This document shows positions 45,415 to 54,675 of a stretch of 64,000 nt of DNA, piece by piece; within the stretch, counting starts at the first letter, position 1; every line of letters starts with the position of its first letter. The DNA is from CADEDV01 sp964437415. Its GTDB lineage: Bacteria > Bacteroidota > Bacteroidia > Chitinophagales > Chitinophagaceae. The DNA is taken from NCBI GenBank assembly GCA_964437415.1, contig CAYTGN010000012.1:39135-103134 (forward strand). The letters run 5' to 3'. Under the pieces are notes generated by a model that saw only the letters and a list, made by a program, of their open reading frames with translations, was not told the DNA's origin and did no database searches. Position numbers and translations under genes: made by a program.

Positions 45415-47637
45415 ATGAAAAAGATCATCAACATCAACCTCAGCGGCCGGGTGATACCGATTGAAGATTCGGCTTATGAAAATCTGCAGGCTTATATTGA
45501 AAGTCTCCGGCGCTATTTTGCCAATGAAGAAAGCCGTGAGGAGATCATCAATGATATTGAAAGCCGCATTGCTGAACTGATGAGTGAAAAGGTTCGTAAG
45601 GGAGCTGACTGCATTACTGATGAAAATGTGGAAGAGATCATCAGCTCGATGGGAAGGCCCGAGGATTTTGAAGCGGAAGATATTGCTGACAATTCGGCCA
45701 ATATGAAGCAAGGACAAACTACACAACAGGAGTCGTCTTCTTCTTCCTCTTACTCTGAAAGGAAAACAACCCGGGGCCGTCTTTACCGCGACACAGGTGA
45801 TAAGTTTGTCGGTGGTGTGTGTAGCGGTATAGCTGCTTACCTGAATGTTGACCCGGCTATCGTCAGGATTCTTTTTGCCATTATCACATTTGGCGGGTTT
45901 GGTTTGGGATTCGTTGCCTATATATTATTGTGGATCATTCTTCCGCCCAAAGACCTCGAAGGGTATTCAGGAAAAAGATTATACCGCAACCCCGATGACA
46001 GAATCATCGGTGGTGTGGCAGGTGGTTTGGCTGCCTATTTCAATGCAAGAACTTCCACCATCCGTTTGATATTTGCTGCCCCGCTGGTGCTTAGTATATT
46101 CATCAATATCCTGAAAGGTTTTGCATGGAACAGCGGTTTTGATTTTTTCCCCAATATCGTTTTTGGTTCATTGAGCGGCACATTCATCCTTGCCTATGTG
46201 GTATTATGGATGGTATTGCCCGAGGCAAACAGCCCTTATGAGAAAATGGAAATGCGGGGTGAAAAAGTGGATGTGAACCGGATCAGGCAAAATGTAAAAG
46301 AGTCTGCAGAGAATATGAAAGACCGGGTGAAAGGATGGAGCGATGAAATGAAAGATACTGCACAGCAGTTTGGACAAAGGGCTAAGGAGTTTGCTGATAC
46401 AAGAGGAAAAGAATTTGCCAGGGAATTTGGAGAAACAGCCCGCCGCGGTGGCAGGGGTTTGGGCCATGCCATTGGTGTGTTGTTCAAGGTTTTCTTTTTA
46501 TTCATAGCCGGCACCATTGCTTTTGGTTTGTTTGTCGCCCTCATTGCTTTGTTATTCGGCGGTGTGGCCTGGTGGCCCATCAATAATTTTCTATGGACAA
46601 GCCAGTCGCAGCAACTATATGCCTGGGGTACTTTGATCTTTTTCCTTGCTGTGCCGCTCATCGGTTTCATCACCTGGCTGATACGCCGCATCCTGAGAGT
46701 GAAATCCCGCAGTAACTACCTGGGATGGACCTTTGGATTTTTGTGGACCATCGGCTGGGTGGTGGCAATATTGTTTGTCGTAAGTCTCTCAAAAGATTTC
46801 CGTGAATATGAAACCAGCCAGTCAGTACTGCAGGTGAGTCAGCCCGCAAACAAGAAAATGATTGTAGCAGTATCACAACCCGAACTTTCTTATAGCGGCC
46901 GTTTTGCCTGGATGAATGATGGCGGTGAAGGATGGGATCTTACAGATGATACCCTGCGTATGTCAACAGTACGGTTTGATGTAAAAGTGAGTCCTGATTC
47001 GCAATACCATGTTATCCTGAAGCGCCATGGATTTGGCAGAACAGAAGAACAGGCCCTTGCCCGTGCTGAAAAAATTCAATACAGTGTTACATCAAGAGAC
47101 AGTGTACTTGATCTTGGCAATGGATATGCGATTGACAAGGAAAGCAAGTTCCGGGGCCAGCAGGTGGAGGTTGAAATACAGGTGCCCGTAGGAAAGCAGG
47201 TTCGCTTTGACCGTTCTGTCACCGAGAAACTCAATCCCGTTAATTTCCGGGTGAAAAGAAGATACCGCCGCGACAGAGGGGTTGAGATCAATTTTGATGA
47301 TCGTTATTCCTTCCGCTTCCGCACCAATGTGGATTATGTGATGGGCATTGACGGCAGCCTGAGAGATGTTTTAGGAAATACTGTAAATACAGAAAGTAAT
47401 AGCAGCAGCGACTATCGCTATAAAGGTGAAAACAAAGACAGCATCAACCTGGAAGAGCAACTTCGGGAAGAAAAAAGAAAAAGAGAAGACGCTGATAAAC
47501 GAATCAGGGACCTTGAAGAGAAACAAAAAAAGCATCAATCAACATCCCGCAGGGCAGAAAGCCTGGATGACAGAAATGATGACTTTGCAGCAGGTTCTCC
47601 TTCTCCGGTCCTATCACTGATGTCGTGGATGCGATAA
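45415..47637 (+). CDS. Tandem PspC-domain membrane protein
   Basis: A 740-residue membrane protein. N-terminal helical segment (1-85, HAAS-like, with REEIINDIESRIAELM), a serine stretch, then two PspC domains (about 119-180 and 186-265, each starting with RLYR and GGVCSG/GGVAGG). An amphipathic Lys/Glu-rich stretch (about 285-345) precedes several membrane helices (about 350-470), a beta-rich periplasmic-type domain and a coiled coil (LEEQLREEKRKREDADKRI). Related proteins sense envelope state. It lies 30 bases after padR in the same operon and is closed by a terminator. Confidence 0.88.
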   Translation: MKKIININLSGRVIPIEDSAYENLQAYIESLRRYFANEESREEIINDIESRIAELMSEKVRKGADCITDENVEEIISSMGRPEDFEAEDIADNSANMKQGQTTQQESSSSSSYSERKTTRGRLYRDTGDKFVGGVCSGIAAYLNVDPAIVRILFAIITFGGFGLGFVAYILLWIILPPKDLEGYSGKRLYRNPDDRIIGGVAGGLAAYFNARTSTIRLIFAAPLVLSIFINILKGFAWNSGFDFFPNIVFGSLSGTFILAYVVLWMVLPEANSPYEKMEMRGEKVDVNRIRQNVKESAENMKDRVKGWSDEMKDTAQQFGQRAKEFADTRGKEFAREFGETARRGGRGLGHAIGVLFKVFFLFIAGTIAFGLFVALIALLFGGVAWWPINNFLWTSQSQQLYAWGTLIFFLAVPLIGFITWLIRRILRVKSRSNYLGWTFGFLWTIGWVVAILFVVSLSKDFREYETSQSVLQVSQPANKKMIVAVSQPELSYSGRFAWMNDGGEGWDLTDDTLRMSTVRFDVKVSPDSQYHVILKRHGFGRTEEQALARAEKIQYSVTSRDSVLDLGNGYAIDKESKFRGQQVEVEIQVPVGKQVRFDRSVTEKLNPVNFRVKRRYRRDRGVEINFDDRYSFRFRTNVDYVMGIDGSLRDVLGNTVNTESNSSSDYRYKGENKDSINLEEQLREEKRKREDADKRIRDLEEKQKKHQSTSRRAESLDDRNDDFAAGSPSPVLSLMSWMR

Positions 47638-47650
47638 ACTTCGGTTGAAG

Positions 47651-47702
47651 TCCCGATGCAATCGGGATGGTTAAGCCCCTTCCTTTCGGTCGGGGCTTTT
47701 AT
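47651..47702. terminator. Double-hairpin terminator after PspC gene
   Basis: A 7-bp hairpin (TCCCGAT/ATCGGGA) is followed by AAGCCCC/GGGGCTT with a 12-base loop and TTTT. It lies between convergent genes and probably serves both. The first hairpin looks like a dispersed intergenic repeat. Confidence 0.75.
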
Positions 47703-49978
47703 TATGCCGGCATTGCAGCGCTTTCGGCCACTCGTTTTTCTTCCTGTCTGATACTTTCAATCTCTTCAAGGAATTCATTACCCCAATAATCAATATCAAA
47801 GTATTGAACTGAATCAAAAAGCCGTTTCATCCGCATCTGTCTTTCTGCAGGGTCCATTACCAATGCCTGCAGCAATCCTTCCCGCAACGATTTGCGGTCA
47901 TAAGGGTTGGTGCGGAGTGCATAGCCCAGTTCAACAGAAGCCCCGGCAAATTCTGACAGGAGCAACACTCCGTGCCCATTCTTTTTTAATCCTTGTGTTG
48001 CCACATACTCTTTGGCCACAAGATTGAGACCATCACGCAATGGTGTTATCCAGCAGATATCGGCAAGACCATAATATGCCACTACTTCTTCAAATGGAAA
48101 TGAACGGAAAAAGAAATGGATCGGCGTCCAGTCAAATTTTGAATACTTACCATTGATCTTTCCCACAGCCTGCTCCAGTTCCTGCTGAATTTTTTCATAC
48201 ACTTTCATTCCCTGTGCCGGTGGTGTGCAGATATTGATCAGTTCCACCTTGCCATGAAACTCAGGGTACTGTTGCAAAAATTCTTCAAATGCAAATATCT
48301 TTTCCAATGGCCCTTTTACATAATCCAGCCTTTCCACACTCACCACGATCTGCTTTTCACCCAACTGCTCCCGCATTTGAATGATGGCTTTTTGTGTGGA
48401 TGGCCTGGAGAACAATTCATTAATGTAACCTGTGTTCACCCCAACAGGATGGGCGCCTAACCTGACCGTTCTGCCACCTGCTTCAATTTCACGGGTCATT
48501 TTTTCAACCCCAAGCGGACAACTGTAGCTCAGAAACCGTTCCGTACAGTTCACTTCCTGTGTCACCTTTACAGGCATTTGGCTTTTTACAACATCTACAA
48601 AATTCTCTGCATAACGGGGGATATGAAATCCGATATAATCACATTGCAACAGGCTGCCGATGATCTCACCCCTCCACGGAATGATATTAAAAATATCTGC
48701 CGGAGGAAAACTGGTGTGATGAAAAAAAGCGATTCGCAGATCAGGCCGAAGCTGGCGCAACAAACCGGGCACCATCCACAGGTTGTAATCATGTATCCAC
48801 ACGGAAGCCCCGTGATCCGCTTCAGCTGCTGCTTTTTCTGCAAAAAGCCTGTTCACTTTCACAAAATGTTCCCAGTGATTGTGGTTGAAGGAAACCCTAT
48901 CAACAAACGAAAAGATTGCCGGCCAGAAAGCCTCCTTGGAAAAAACCTTATAAAACAGATCCACTTCCTTTTTGGTCATCCCGATCCTTGACACCAGCAG
49001 GTTGGGATAATTCTTTTCATCCACATAAATATTCCGCAGCGGCTCTCCTTTTTTCTCCACTTCCTCCCAGGCCACCCAGGCGCCTGTTCTTCCACCCCTG
49101 AAAAATCCCATCAGCGAAGGAATGATACCATTGGGGCTTTGCGGAGGAATATGTGCTCGCCTGCCGTTTACTTCCCTCACTTCATAAGGAAGGCGGTGAT
49201 AAAGGATCAGCAGTTGGTTGTCACCGTTAGTGCTGGCAATTTTTTCGATTTCCTGTTTGGGATAATATTTTCTGAATTCATGAAAATGAGCCAATGATTC
49301 CAGGATGCCGCCGCAACCCGGCTGACCGGCCTGAAATACCTGCGGCATATCTGCAGTTGCATCCAGCAAAGCTTGCTCTGCCTGGCCTACTACAACACCT
49401 TTATACCCGGTTTCGTACAACGAAAGATCATTCAGCGTATCCCCGGCCACGAGGATATGCTCTGGTTGCACCTGCAATAATTTGACTAATTGCTGCAAAG
49501 TGGAGCCCTTGTTTACTCCTGCCGGCAATATGTCAACATATTTACCTGCTGAAACCAACACATCACAACCCAATGAAGTGGCAATTTTATTCAACAACTC
49601 AAAGTCCATTGTATCATCATAATAATATGAGCACCGTCTGGATTGCGGCACTTCCTGCCATTTCAGTCCTTTTACCTTCTTTAGCTTGTTTCTGATGGCA
49701 ATACGACCCGGCCATTTTTCTTCGGTGCCTGCCTGCAATGGCTGAATCGCTTCCATAGTCATGCCATTTACTACTGTTGCCCCTACATCACAGATGATAT
49801 AATCGGGATGAGGGATCACCGGGTCTTTGAGCAGGGGTATCACTGTTTCCAGTCCTCTTCCTGTTACAAACACCAGACGAATATCATTTCTTTCTCTCAC
49901 CAGGCGGTATAGTTGCTGTTTGTGAGCACTTTTGCCTCCTATAAAAGTTCCGTCAAGATCAGTTGCTAATAATAACAT
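47702..49978 (-). CDS. HAD phosphatase - GT20 synthase fusion, probable glucosylglycerol enzyme
   Basis: A 758-residue fusion. Residues 1-240 form a HAD phosphatase with DLDGT at 7-11 and GDTLND near 190. Residues 245-750 form a GT20 glycosyltransferase. The motifs SPNGIIPSLMGFF, HDYNLWMVPGL, FFHHTSFPPADIFNIIPW and VERLDYVKGP are those I recall for glucosylglycerol-phosphate synthase (GgpS), not for OtsA, whose equivalent motifs differ. It would join glucose from ADP-glucose to glycerol 3-phosphate and remove the phosphate, giving an osmoprotectant. The fused order phosphatase-synthase is known from some bacteria. It follows gpsA by 11 bases, which supplies glycerol 3-phosphate. Trehalose synthesis is the alternative reading. 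Confidence 0.85.
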   Translation of the reverse strand: MLLLATDLDGTFIGGKSAHKQQLYRLVRERNDIRLVFVTGRGLETVIPLLKDPVIPHPDYIICDVGATVVNGMTMEAIQPLQAGTEEKWPGRIAIRNKLKKVKGLKWQEVPQSRRCSYYYDDTMDFELLNKIATSLGCDVLVSAGKYVDILPAGVNKGSTLQQLVKLLQVQPEHILVAGDTLNDLSLYETGYKGVVVGQAEQALLDATADMPQVFQAGQPGCGGILESLAHFHEFRKYYPKQEIEKIASTNGDNQLLILYHRLPYEVREVNGRRAHIPPQSPNGIIPSLMGFFRGGRTGAWVAWEEVEKKGEPLRNIYVDEKNYPNLLVSRIGMTKKEVDLFYKVFSKEAFWPAIFSFVDRVSFNHNHWEHFVKVNRLFAEKAAAEADHGASVWIHDYNLWMVPGLLRQLRPDLRIAFFHHTSFPPADIFNIIPWRGEIIGSLLQCDYIGFHIPRYAENFVDVVKSQMPVKVTQEVNCTERFLSYSCPLGVEKMTREIEAGGRTVRLGAHPVGVNTGYINELFSRPSTQKAIIQMREQLGEKQIVVSVERLDYVKGPLEKIFAFEEFLQQYPEFHGKVELINICTPPAQGMKVYEKIQQELEQAVGKINGKYSKFDWTPIHFFFRSFPFEEVVAYYGLADICWITPLRDGLNLVAKEYVATQGLKKNGHGVLLLSEFAGASVELGYALRTNPYDRKSLREGLLQALVMDPAERQMRMKRLFDSVQYFDIDYWGNEFLEEIESIRQEEKRVAESAAMPA

Positions 49979-49989
49979 GGTTATTCATT

Positions 49990-50994
49990 TTATCGTAATT
50001 GGTTTTCTAATAATTTGAATTCAGTAAAAGCAGAGGAATGCTGATAAAGGATGCGATAAACAGCCGACACCACCGGCATTTTTACTTTTAACAAGTCAGC
50101 TAACTGCTGAATGCCTTTCACTGCCGGAAATCCTTCTACCACCATAGTCATTTTGTCTTCGGCCATAGGAATGCTGTATCCCCTGCCGATCATTTGTCCG
50201 AATGTGCGGTTACGGCTGAATTCTGAATAGGCCGTAACCAACAGATCACCGAAATATGCGGAATCATACAGATCTCTTGGTTTGTTGTCAATTACCTGTA
50301 AAAAAAATTTCATCTCCCGCATCGCATTGCTGACCACCACCGCCAGGAAATTATCCCCGTAGTTTGCTCCTTTCACAAGCCCCCCGGCAATGCCAATGAT
50401 ATTTTTCAAAACCGAACTGTACTCAACACCTATGGGATCGTTGTTTTGTATCACAGTGACATACCCGGATCTGATGGCTTCGGAGGTTCGCATAACAGCG
50501 ACAGGGTTTTTGCCCGCTACTGTCAGGTAAGTTTTTCTGTTCATGGCAATTTCTTCTGCATGACAAGGGCCGGATAGTACAATAATTTCATCGGGCTGTT
50601 TGGCAAATCGCCTGGATAAGTAAACTGATGGTATCAGCAGGTCAGGAGGTATCAGCCCTTTGATCGAAACATATAGGTTTTTTTGGCGAAAAACATTTTC
50701 ATCCAGTTCCGCTACCGTTTGTTCAAGATAGGCAGATGGCACAGCGAATAATATATCATTAGAAGAAGCAATCGCTTTCTCCAGGTTGCTGGTCGGGTAA
50801 ATATGCTGCAAATCAAGTTGCAAAAAACCCAGGTAATTCGGGTTCCTGGCATGTGTCAACAGGTAATCAACATGCCCCTGCGAACGCAGATGCCAGTTTA
50901 CGGTGATGTTGCCTTCTGAAAAGATCTTGACCAATGCTGTTGCCCAACTGCCTCCCCCGATTATGGAAAGTCGCTGCAGTGGTTGCAATGTCAT
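49990..50994 (-). CDS. gpsA: Glycerol-3-phosphate dehydrogenase (NAD(P)+)
   Basis: A 334-residue enzyme reducing dihydroxyacetone phosphate to glycerol 3-phosphate. Rossmann motif IIGGGSWATAL at 11-21, SGPCHAEEIA near 140, LKNIIGIAGG near 190 with the catalytic Lys, and SRNRTFGQMIGRG near 260. It is the first gene of an operon with the GgpS-like fusion, so its product likely feeds that enzyme as well as phospholipids. A second gpsA elsewhere would not be surprising. A -7-like element lies at 51032-51039. Confidence 0.93.
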   Translation of the reverse strand: MTLQPLQRLSIIGGGSWATALVKIFSEGNITVNWHLRSQGHVDYLLTHARNPNYLGFLQLDLQHIYPTSNLEKAIASSNDILFAVPSAYLEQTVAELDENVFRQKNLYVSIKGLIPPDLLIPSVYLSRRFAKQPDEIIVLSGPCHAEEIAMNRKTYLTVAGKNPVAVMRTSEAIRSGYVTVIQNNDPIGVEYSSVLKNIIGIAGGLVKGANYGDNFLAVVVSNAMREMKFFLQVIDNKPRDLYDSAYFGDLLVTAYSEFSRNRTFGQMIGRGYSIPMAEDKMTMVVEGFPAVKGIQQLADLLKVKMPVVSAVYRILYQHSSAFTEFKLLENQLR

Positions 50995-51031
50995 TACATT
51001 TAATAAATAAAAAATTATACAAAGAGCACCG

Positions 51032-51039
51032 CAAAGTTA
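51032..51039 (-). promoter_or_regulatory. -7 promoter element (TAACTTTG) before gpsA
   Basis: On the minus strand 51039-51032 reads TAACTTTG. No -33 partner was evident. It lies in the 218-base gap between gpsA and the divergent dehydrogenase gene, which otherwise shows no element I recognise. Confidence 0.4.
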
Positions 51040-51212
51040 TAAAATGATAGAGCGGCTCACATTATAATTTCATTAGCGGGACATAAACAACTGTGTTATA
51101 GAAAGAAAAAAATATTACCCGGTATTTTATAGAACAACCCGACTCCGGACAAAGCGATTTGTAATACTTAATTATTCATAGCAGAAAAGCAGCAATGATG
51201 TACATTCACATC

Positions 51213-52259
51213 ATGCAGGCACTAACCTTCGGAGGCATTGAAAAGATCGTTTACCACGCTGTTGCCGATCCGGCGATACTGCAACCCACTGATGCTATTG
51301 TTCAGGTCAGCTTGGCGGGAATCTGTGGTTCCGATCTGCATGTGTATCATGGAAGGGAAGCCGGCCTGGATAGTGGAACCGTGATGGGCCATGAGTTTGT
51401 GGGCACTGTGGTGGAAACAGGAAGGGATGTAATGAAATACAGTAAAGGATCAAGAGTGCTGAGTCCCTTTACCACTTCCTGTGGTAGCTGTTATTATTGC
51501 CTCATGGGTCTTACCTGCCGCTGTGAAAAAGGAAATCTTTTTGGATGGGTGCAAACAGGCCAGGGTTTGCATGGCGCCCAGGCGCAGTATATCCGTGTGC
51601 CGATGGCGGATACAACACTTATTGCATTGAGCAATGATCTTAGCGAAGAGAAGGGGTTGTTGCTTGGTGACATTTTTTCTACCGGTTATTTCTGTGCCGA
51701 CAATGCAGGTATAAAAAATAACGGGGTTTATGTTGTCATCGGTTGCGGTCCTGTTGGGCTGATGACAGTGATCGCTGCCAAACACCTTGGCGCTGAAAAA
51801 TTGTTTGCAATAGATTTTTCCAATGAAAGACTGGAAAAAGCAAAAGAATTTGGAGCAATTCCATTGAACCCGGCAACTGATAATTATAAAGACAACATAC
51901 TAAATGCAACAAACGGCCGCGGCGCCGATGCGGTGATGGAAGTGGTGGGCAGCAGCGAAGCCTTGCGAATGGCCATGGATATGTTGAGACCGGGCGGCAC
52001 CATTTCATCTGTTGGGGTGCATACGGCAAAACAGTTTTCTTTTTCACCGGTGGAGGCCTATGATAAAAATCTTGTTTATAAGATCGGTCGCTGTCCTGCG
52101 CATTATTATGCAAACAAGCTGATCAGGGAGGAGGTGATACAGCGTTCCGCTGCCGAAACGATCATCACTCACCGATTTTCCCTTGATGAAGGAGCAACGG
52201 CTTACGATATTTTTGATAAGAAATTGGATAATTGTATCAAAGCGGTTTTAGTTCCGTAG
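51213..52259 (+). CDS. Zinc-dependent alcohol dehydrogenase family protein
   Basis: A 348-residue medium-chain dehydrogenase. The catalytic zinc site has the Cys in GICGSDLH (33-40) and GHEFVG near 58; the structural zinc loop is CGSCYYCLMGLTCRC (Cys spacing 1, 4, 7, 15). The Rossmann motif is GCGPVGLM near 168. The sequence resembles the glutathione-independent formaldehyde-dehydrogenase-like branch, but the substrate is not certain. ATG codons at 51195, 51198 and 51213 are possible; the last fits the family start (MQALTFGGI). It ends 19 bases before the methyltransferase. Confidence 0.88.
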   Translation: MQALTFGGIEKIVYHAVADPAILQPTDAIVQVSLAGICGSDLHVYHGREAGLDSGTVMGHEFVGTVVETGRDVMKYSKGSRVLSPFTTSCGSCYYCLMGLTCRCEKGNLFGWVQTGQGLHGAQAQYIRVPMADTTLIALSNDLSEEKGLLLGDIFSTGYFCADNAGIKNNGVYVVIGCGPVGLMTVIAAKHLGAEKLFAIDFSNERLEKAKEFGAIPLNPATDNYKDNILNATNGRGADAVMEVVGSSEALRMAMDMLRPGGTISSVGVHTAKQFSFSPVEAYDKNLVYKIGRCPAHYYANKLIREEVIQRSAAETIITHRFSLDEGATAYDIFDKKLDNCIKAVLVP

Positions 52260-52278
52260 CCAATGGTACTTTTACAGC

Positions 52279-53016
52279 ATGAAAGATAATTTCTCAAAAC
52301 AAGCGGATATATATGCAAAATACCGGCCCGGTTATCCGCAGGAATTATTTGATTTTATCTTAACTCATATCAACAACAGAGACACAGCATGGGATTGCGC
52401 CACTGGGAACGGGCAAACAGCTAAAGAACTGGCCAGGCGGTTTAATAAAGTTTTTGCCACAGATATCAGCGAAACACAACTTTTGAATGCCACCCGGCTA
52501 CCCAATATTTTTTATTCTGTTCAGCCGGCAGAGCAAACCAATTTTGCCGATAACAGTTTTGATCTTGTCACTGCGTCGCAGGCACTGCATTGGTTCAATT
52601 TTGACTTGTTTTACACAGAACTCCACCGGGTGCTAAAACCCGGTGGATGGTTTGCTGCCTGGATGTATGGAGGAATCACCATTACTCCACCCATTGATGA
52701 GCTGAAAAAACGGCATCATGATGTTACACTTGGGCCATATTGGGACAAGGAAAGAAAATTGGTAGATGAGAATTATGAAACGATTCCATTCCCGTTGAAG
52801 GAGATCAGTTGCCCGGCGTTCAGCATGGCTTACGAGTGGAACATAGAGGACCTCAAAGGATATTTCAATTCCTGGTCGGCCCTGCAAAAATTTATTGCCG
52901 TCAATGGGTATAACCCGGTTGATGAATTAATGAAGAAGATCGGAGAGCATTGGACAGAAGGCAGGATGACGGTTCGTTTTCCCTTATATCTGCGGATGGG
53001 CCAGGTACTGAAATGA
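52279..53016 (+). CDS. Class I SAM-dependent methyltransferase
   Basis: A 245-residue enzyme of the Methyltransf_11 type. SAM motif I is WDCATGNGQTAKELA near 33-47, the acidic residue follows in FATDIS, and motif II-like VTASQALHWFNFD is near 95. The N-terminal KQADIYAKYRPGYP resembles the family that methylates small molecules such as trans-aconitate or quinones. The substrate cannot be named. It is close behind the dehydrogenase gene and probably co-transcribed. Confidence 0.85.
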   Translation: MKDNFSKQADIYAKYRPGYPQELFDFILTHINNRDTAWDCATGNGQTAKELARRFNKVFATDISETQLLNATRLPNIFYSVQPAEQTNFADNSFDLVTASQALHWFNFDLFYTELHRVLKPGGWFAAWMYGGITITPPIDELKKRHHDVTLGPYWDKERKLVDENYETIPFPLKEISCPAFSMAYEWNIEDLKGYFNSWSALQKFIAVNGYNPVDELMKKIGEHWTEGRMTVRFPLYLRMGQVLK

Positions 53017-53029
53017 TGGTCTTTTCCTC

Positions 53030-53037
53030 TACATTTG
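53030..53037 (+). promoter_or_regulatory. -7 promoter element (TACATTTG) before gcvT
   Basis: TACATTTG matches TAnnTTTG, 16 bases before the gcvT start. There is no convincing -33 motif. Confidence 0.4.
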
Positions 53038-53053
53038 CGGACAATTTGCTTGT

Positions 53054-54157
53054 ATGAAGAATACTCCTTTCACCCAAAAACATATTGCTCTTGGCGCAAA
53101 GATGGCAGAGTTTGCCGGTTACAATATGCCCATCTCCTATTCGGGCATCAATGATGAACATACGGCCGTCAGGAAAAATGCCGGTGTGTTTGATGTGAGC
53201 CATATGGGTGAATTCATCCTGAAAGGTGAACATGCCCTTGACCTCATTCAAAGAGTGACCAGCAATGATGCTTCCAAACTGAAAGCCGGGCAGGCTCAAT
53301 ACAGTTGTTTGCCGAATGAAACAGGCGGCATTGTAGATGACCTGCTCGTGTATTGCATTGAAGAGAACAAAGTCTATATGCTGGTGGTGAATGCCTCCAA
53401 TATTGAAAAAGACTGGAACTGGATCAGCCGCTTTAATACGAATAATGCGGAAATGCATAACATCTCAGACAAAACAGGTTTGCTGGCGGTGCAGGGGCCT
53501 AACGCCACTAAAATATTGCAACCGCTGACAGAGATGGATATTCTCAACCTGAAGTATTACACGTTTGTAAAAGGAAAATTTGCCGGAGTTGATAATGTAC
53601 TGATCAGCGCAACCGGTTATACCGGCGCTGGTGGTGTAGAAATTTATTTTCCCGCAGGGCCCGGTGGGGAAGACAAAGACGACGCTGCTGACAAAATATG
53701 GAATTCCATTTTTGAAATTGGCGGGCCGCAGGGATTGAAACCGGTTGGATTAGGAGCAAGGGATACTTTAAGACTGGAAATGGGTTTTTGCCTTTACGGG
53801 AATGATATTGACGATACCACATCTCCTTTAGAAGCAGGGTTGGGTTGGATCACCAAATTCAGCAAAGACTTTACTTCAAAAGAGATATTTGAAAAACAAA
53901 AAGTCAATGGCGTAGAAAGAAAATTAGTAGGTTTCGAAATGATCGAAAAAGGAATTCCCCGTCATGGTTATGAAATAAATGACGCTGAAGGCAACAAAAT
54001 CGGGCATGTAACATCCGGCACACAATCCCCCAGTCTTGGCAAGGCCATAGGCATGGGCTATGTGTCAAAACCCTTTGCTGCAATTGACAGCATCATTTAT
54101 ATTAAAATTCGTGACAAACAATTGCAGGCAAAAGTGGCAAAGCTGCCTTTCAGCTAA
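53054..54157 (+). CDS. gcvT: Aminomethyltransferase, glycine cleavage T protein
   Basis: A 367-residue T protein that moves the methylene unit from the H protein to tetrahydrofolate. Signatures: FDVSHMGEF near 55, GGIVDDLLVY with the catalytic Asp near 97, GARDTLRLEMGFCLYGNDID near 240, and the C-terminal barrel (GHVTSGTQSPSLGKAIGMGYV near 315). Length is as usual. gcvH and gcvP are not nearby. It is followed by an imperfect hairpin with TTTTT (54182-54210) in the leader of mgsA. Confidence 0.95.
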   Translation: MKNTPFTQKHIALGAKMAEFAGYNMPISYSGINDEHTAVRKNAGVFDVSHMGEFILKGEHALDLIQRVTSNDASKLKAGQAQYSCLPNETGGIVDDLLVYCIEENKVYMLVVNASNIEKDWNWISRFNTNNAEMHNISDKTGLLAVQGPNATKILQPLTEMDILNLKYYTFVKGKFAGVDNVLISATGYTGAGGVEIYFPAGPGGEDKDDAADKIWNSIFEIGGPQGLKPVGLGARDTLRLEMGFCLYGNDIDDTTSPLEAGLGWITKFSKDFTSKEIFEKQKVNGVERKLVGFEMIEKGIPRHGYEINDAEGNKIGHVTSGTQSPSLGKAIGMGYVSKPFAAIDSIIYIKIRDKQLQAKVAKLPFS

Positions 54158-54222
54158 AATCATTTTGATTTACCTTTATGCAAGCCTTGCCGTATTTGGT
54201 GAGGCTTTTTATTTACAACATT

Positions 54223-54675
54223 ATGGGTACAAGAAAATTAAATAGCCGCAAACGCATTGCCCTTGTAGCACATGATAATAAAAAACCGGAGCTGATCGAA
54301 TGGGCTGTATATAATAAGGAAGTACTATCCCATCACAAGTTATTTGCAACCGGCACCTCCGGTATGCTGCTTGAAAAAGCATTGGATCAACCGGTAACAA
54401 AATTACTGAGCGGACCATTGGGTGGTGATCAGCAGATCGGCGCCATGATCGCCGAAGGAAAAATTGATGTGCTGATCTTTTTCTGGGATCCGATGGAAGC
54501 ACAACCGCATGACCCGGATATCAAAGCGCTGCTGAGAGTGGCAGCCACCTGGAATATTCCCGTGGCCTGCGACAGGGCCACCGCCGATTTCATCATGACC
54601 TCGCCACTGATGCATGATGATTACGAAGCGATCTTACCTGATTATTCTGCGTACACATCCAGAAAACTAAAATGA
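54223..54675 (+). CDS. mgsA: Methylglyoxal synthase
   Basis: A 150-residue enzyme converting dihydroxyacetone phosphate to methylglyoxal, a bypass that relieves phosphorylated-sugar stress. Motifs: ALVAHDNKKPELIEW, GTSGMLLEKAL, LSGPLGGDQQIG (catalytic Asp in GGDQQ), FFWDPMEAQPHDPDI and ACDRATADF. The ATG at 54223 starts MGTRKLN; an upstream in-frame ATG at 54178 lies in the gcvT terminator-like hairpin. Its stop abuts the convergent unknown gene with no gap. Confidence 0.93.
   Translation: MGTRKLNSRKRIALVAHDNKKPELIEWAVYNKEVLSHHKLFATGTSGMLLEKALDQPVTKLLSGPLGGDQQIGAMIAEGKIDVLIFFWDPMEAQPHDPDIKALLRVAATWNIPVACDRATADFIMTSPLMHDDYEAILPDYSAYTSRKLK

Noticed and set aside
47702..49978. Trehalose-6-phosphate synthase/phosphatase (OtsA-OtsB)
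   Set aside because: The GT20 motifs fit GgpS better and gpsA is in the same operon; kept only as an alternative.
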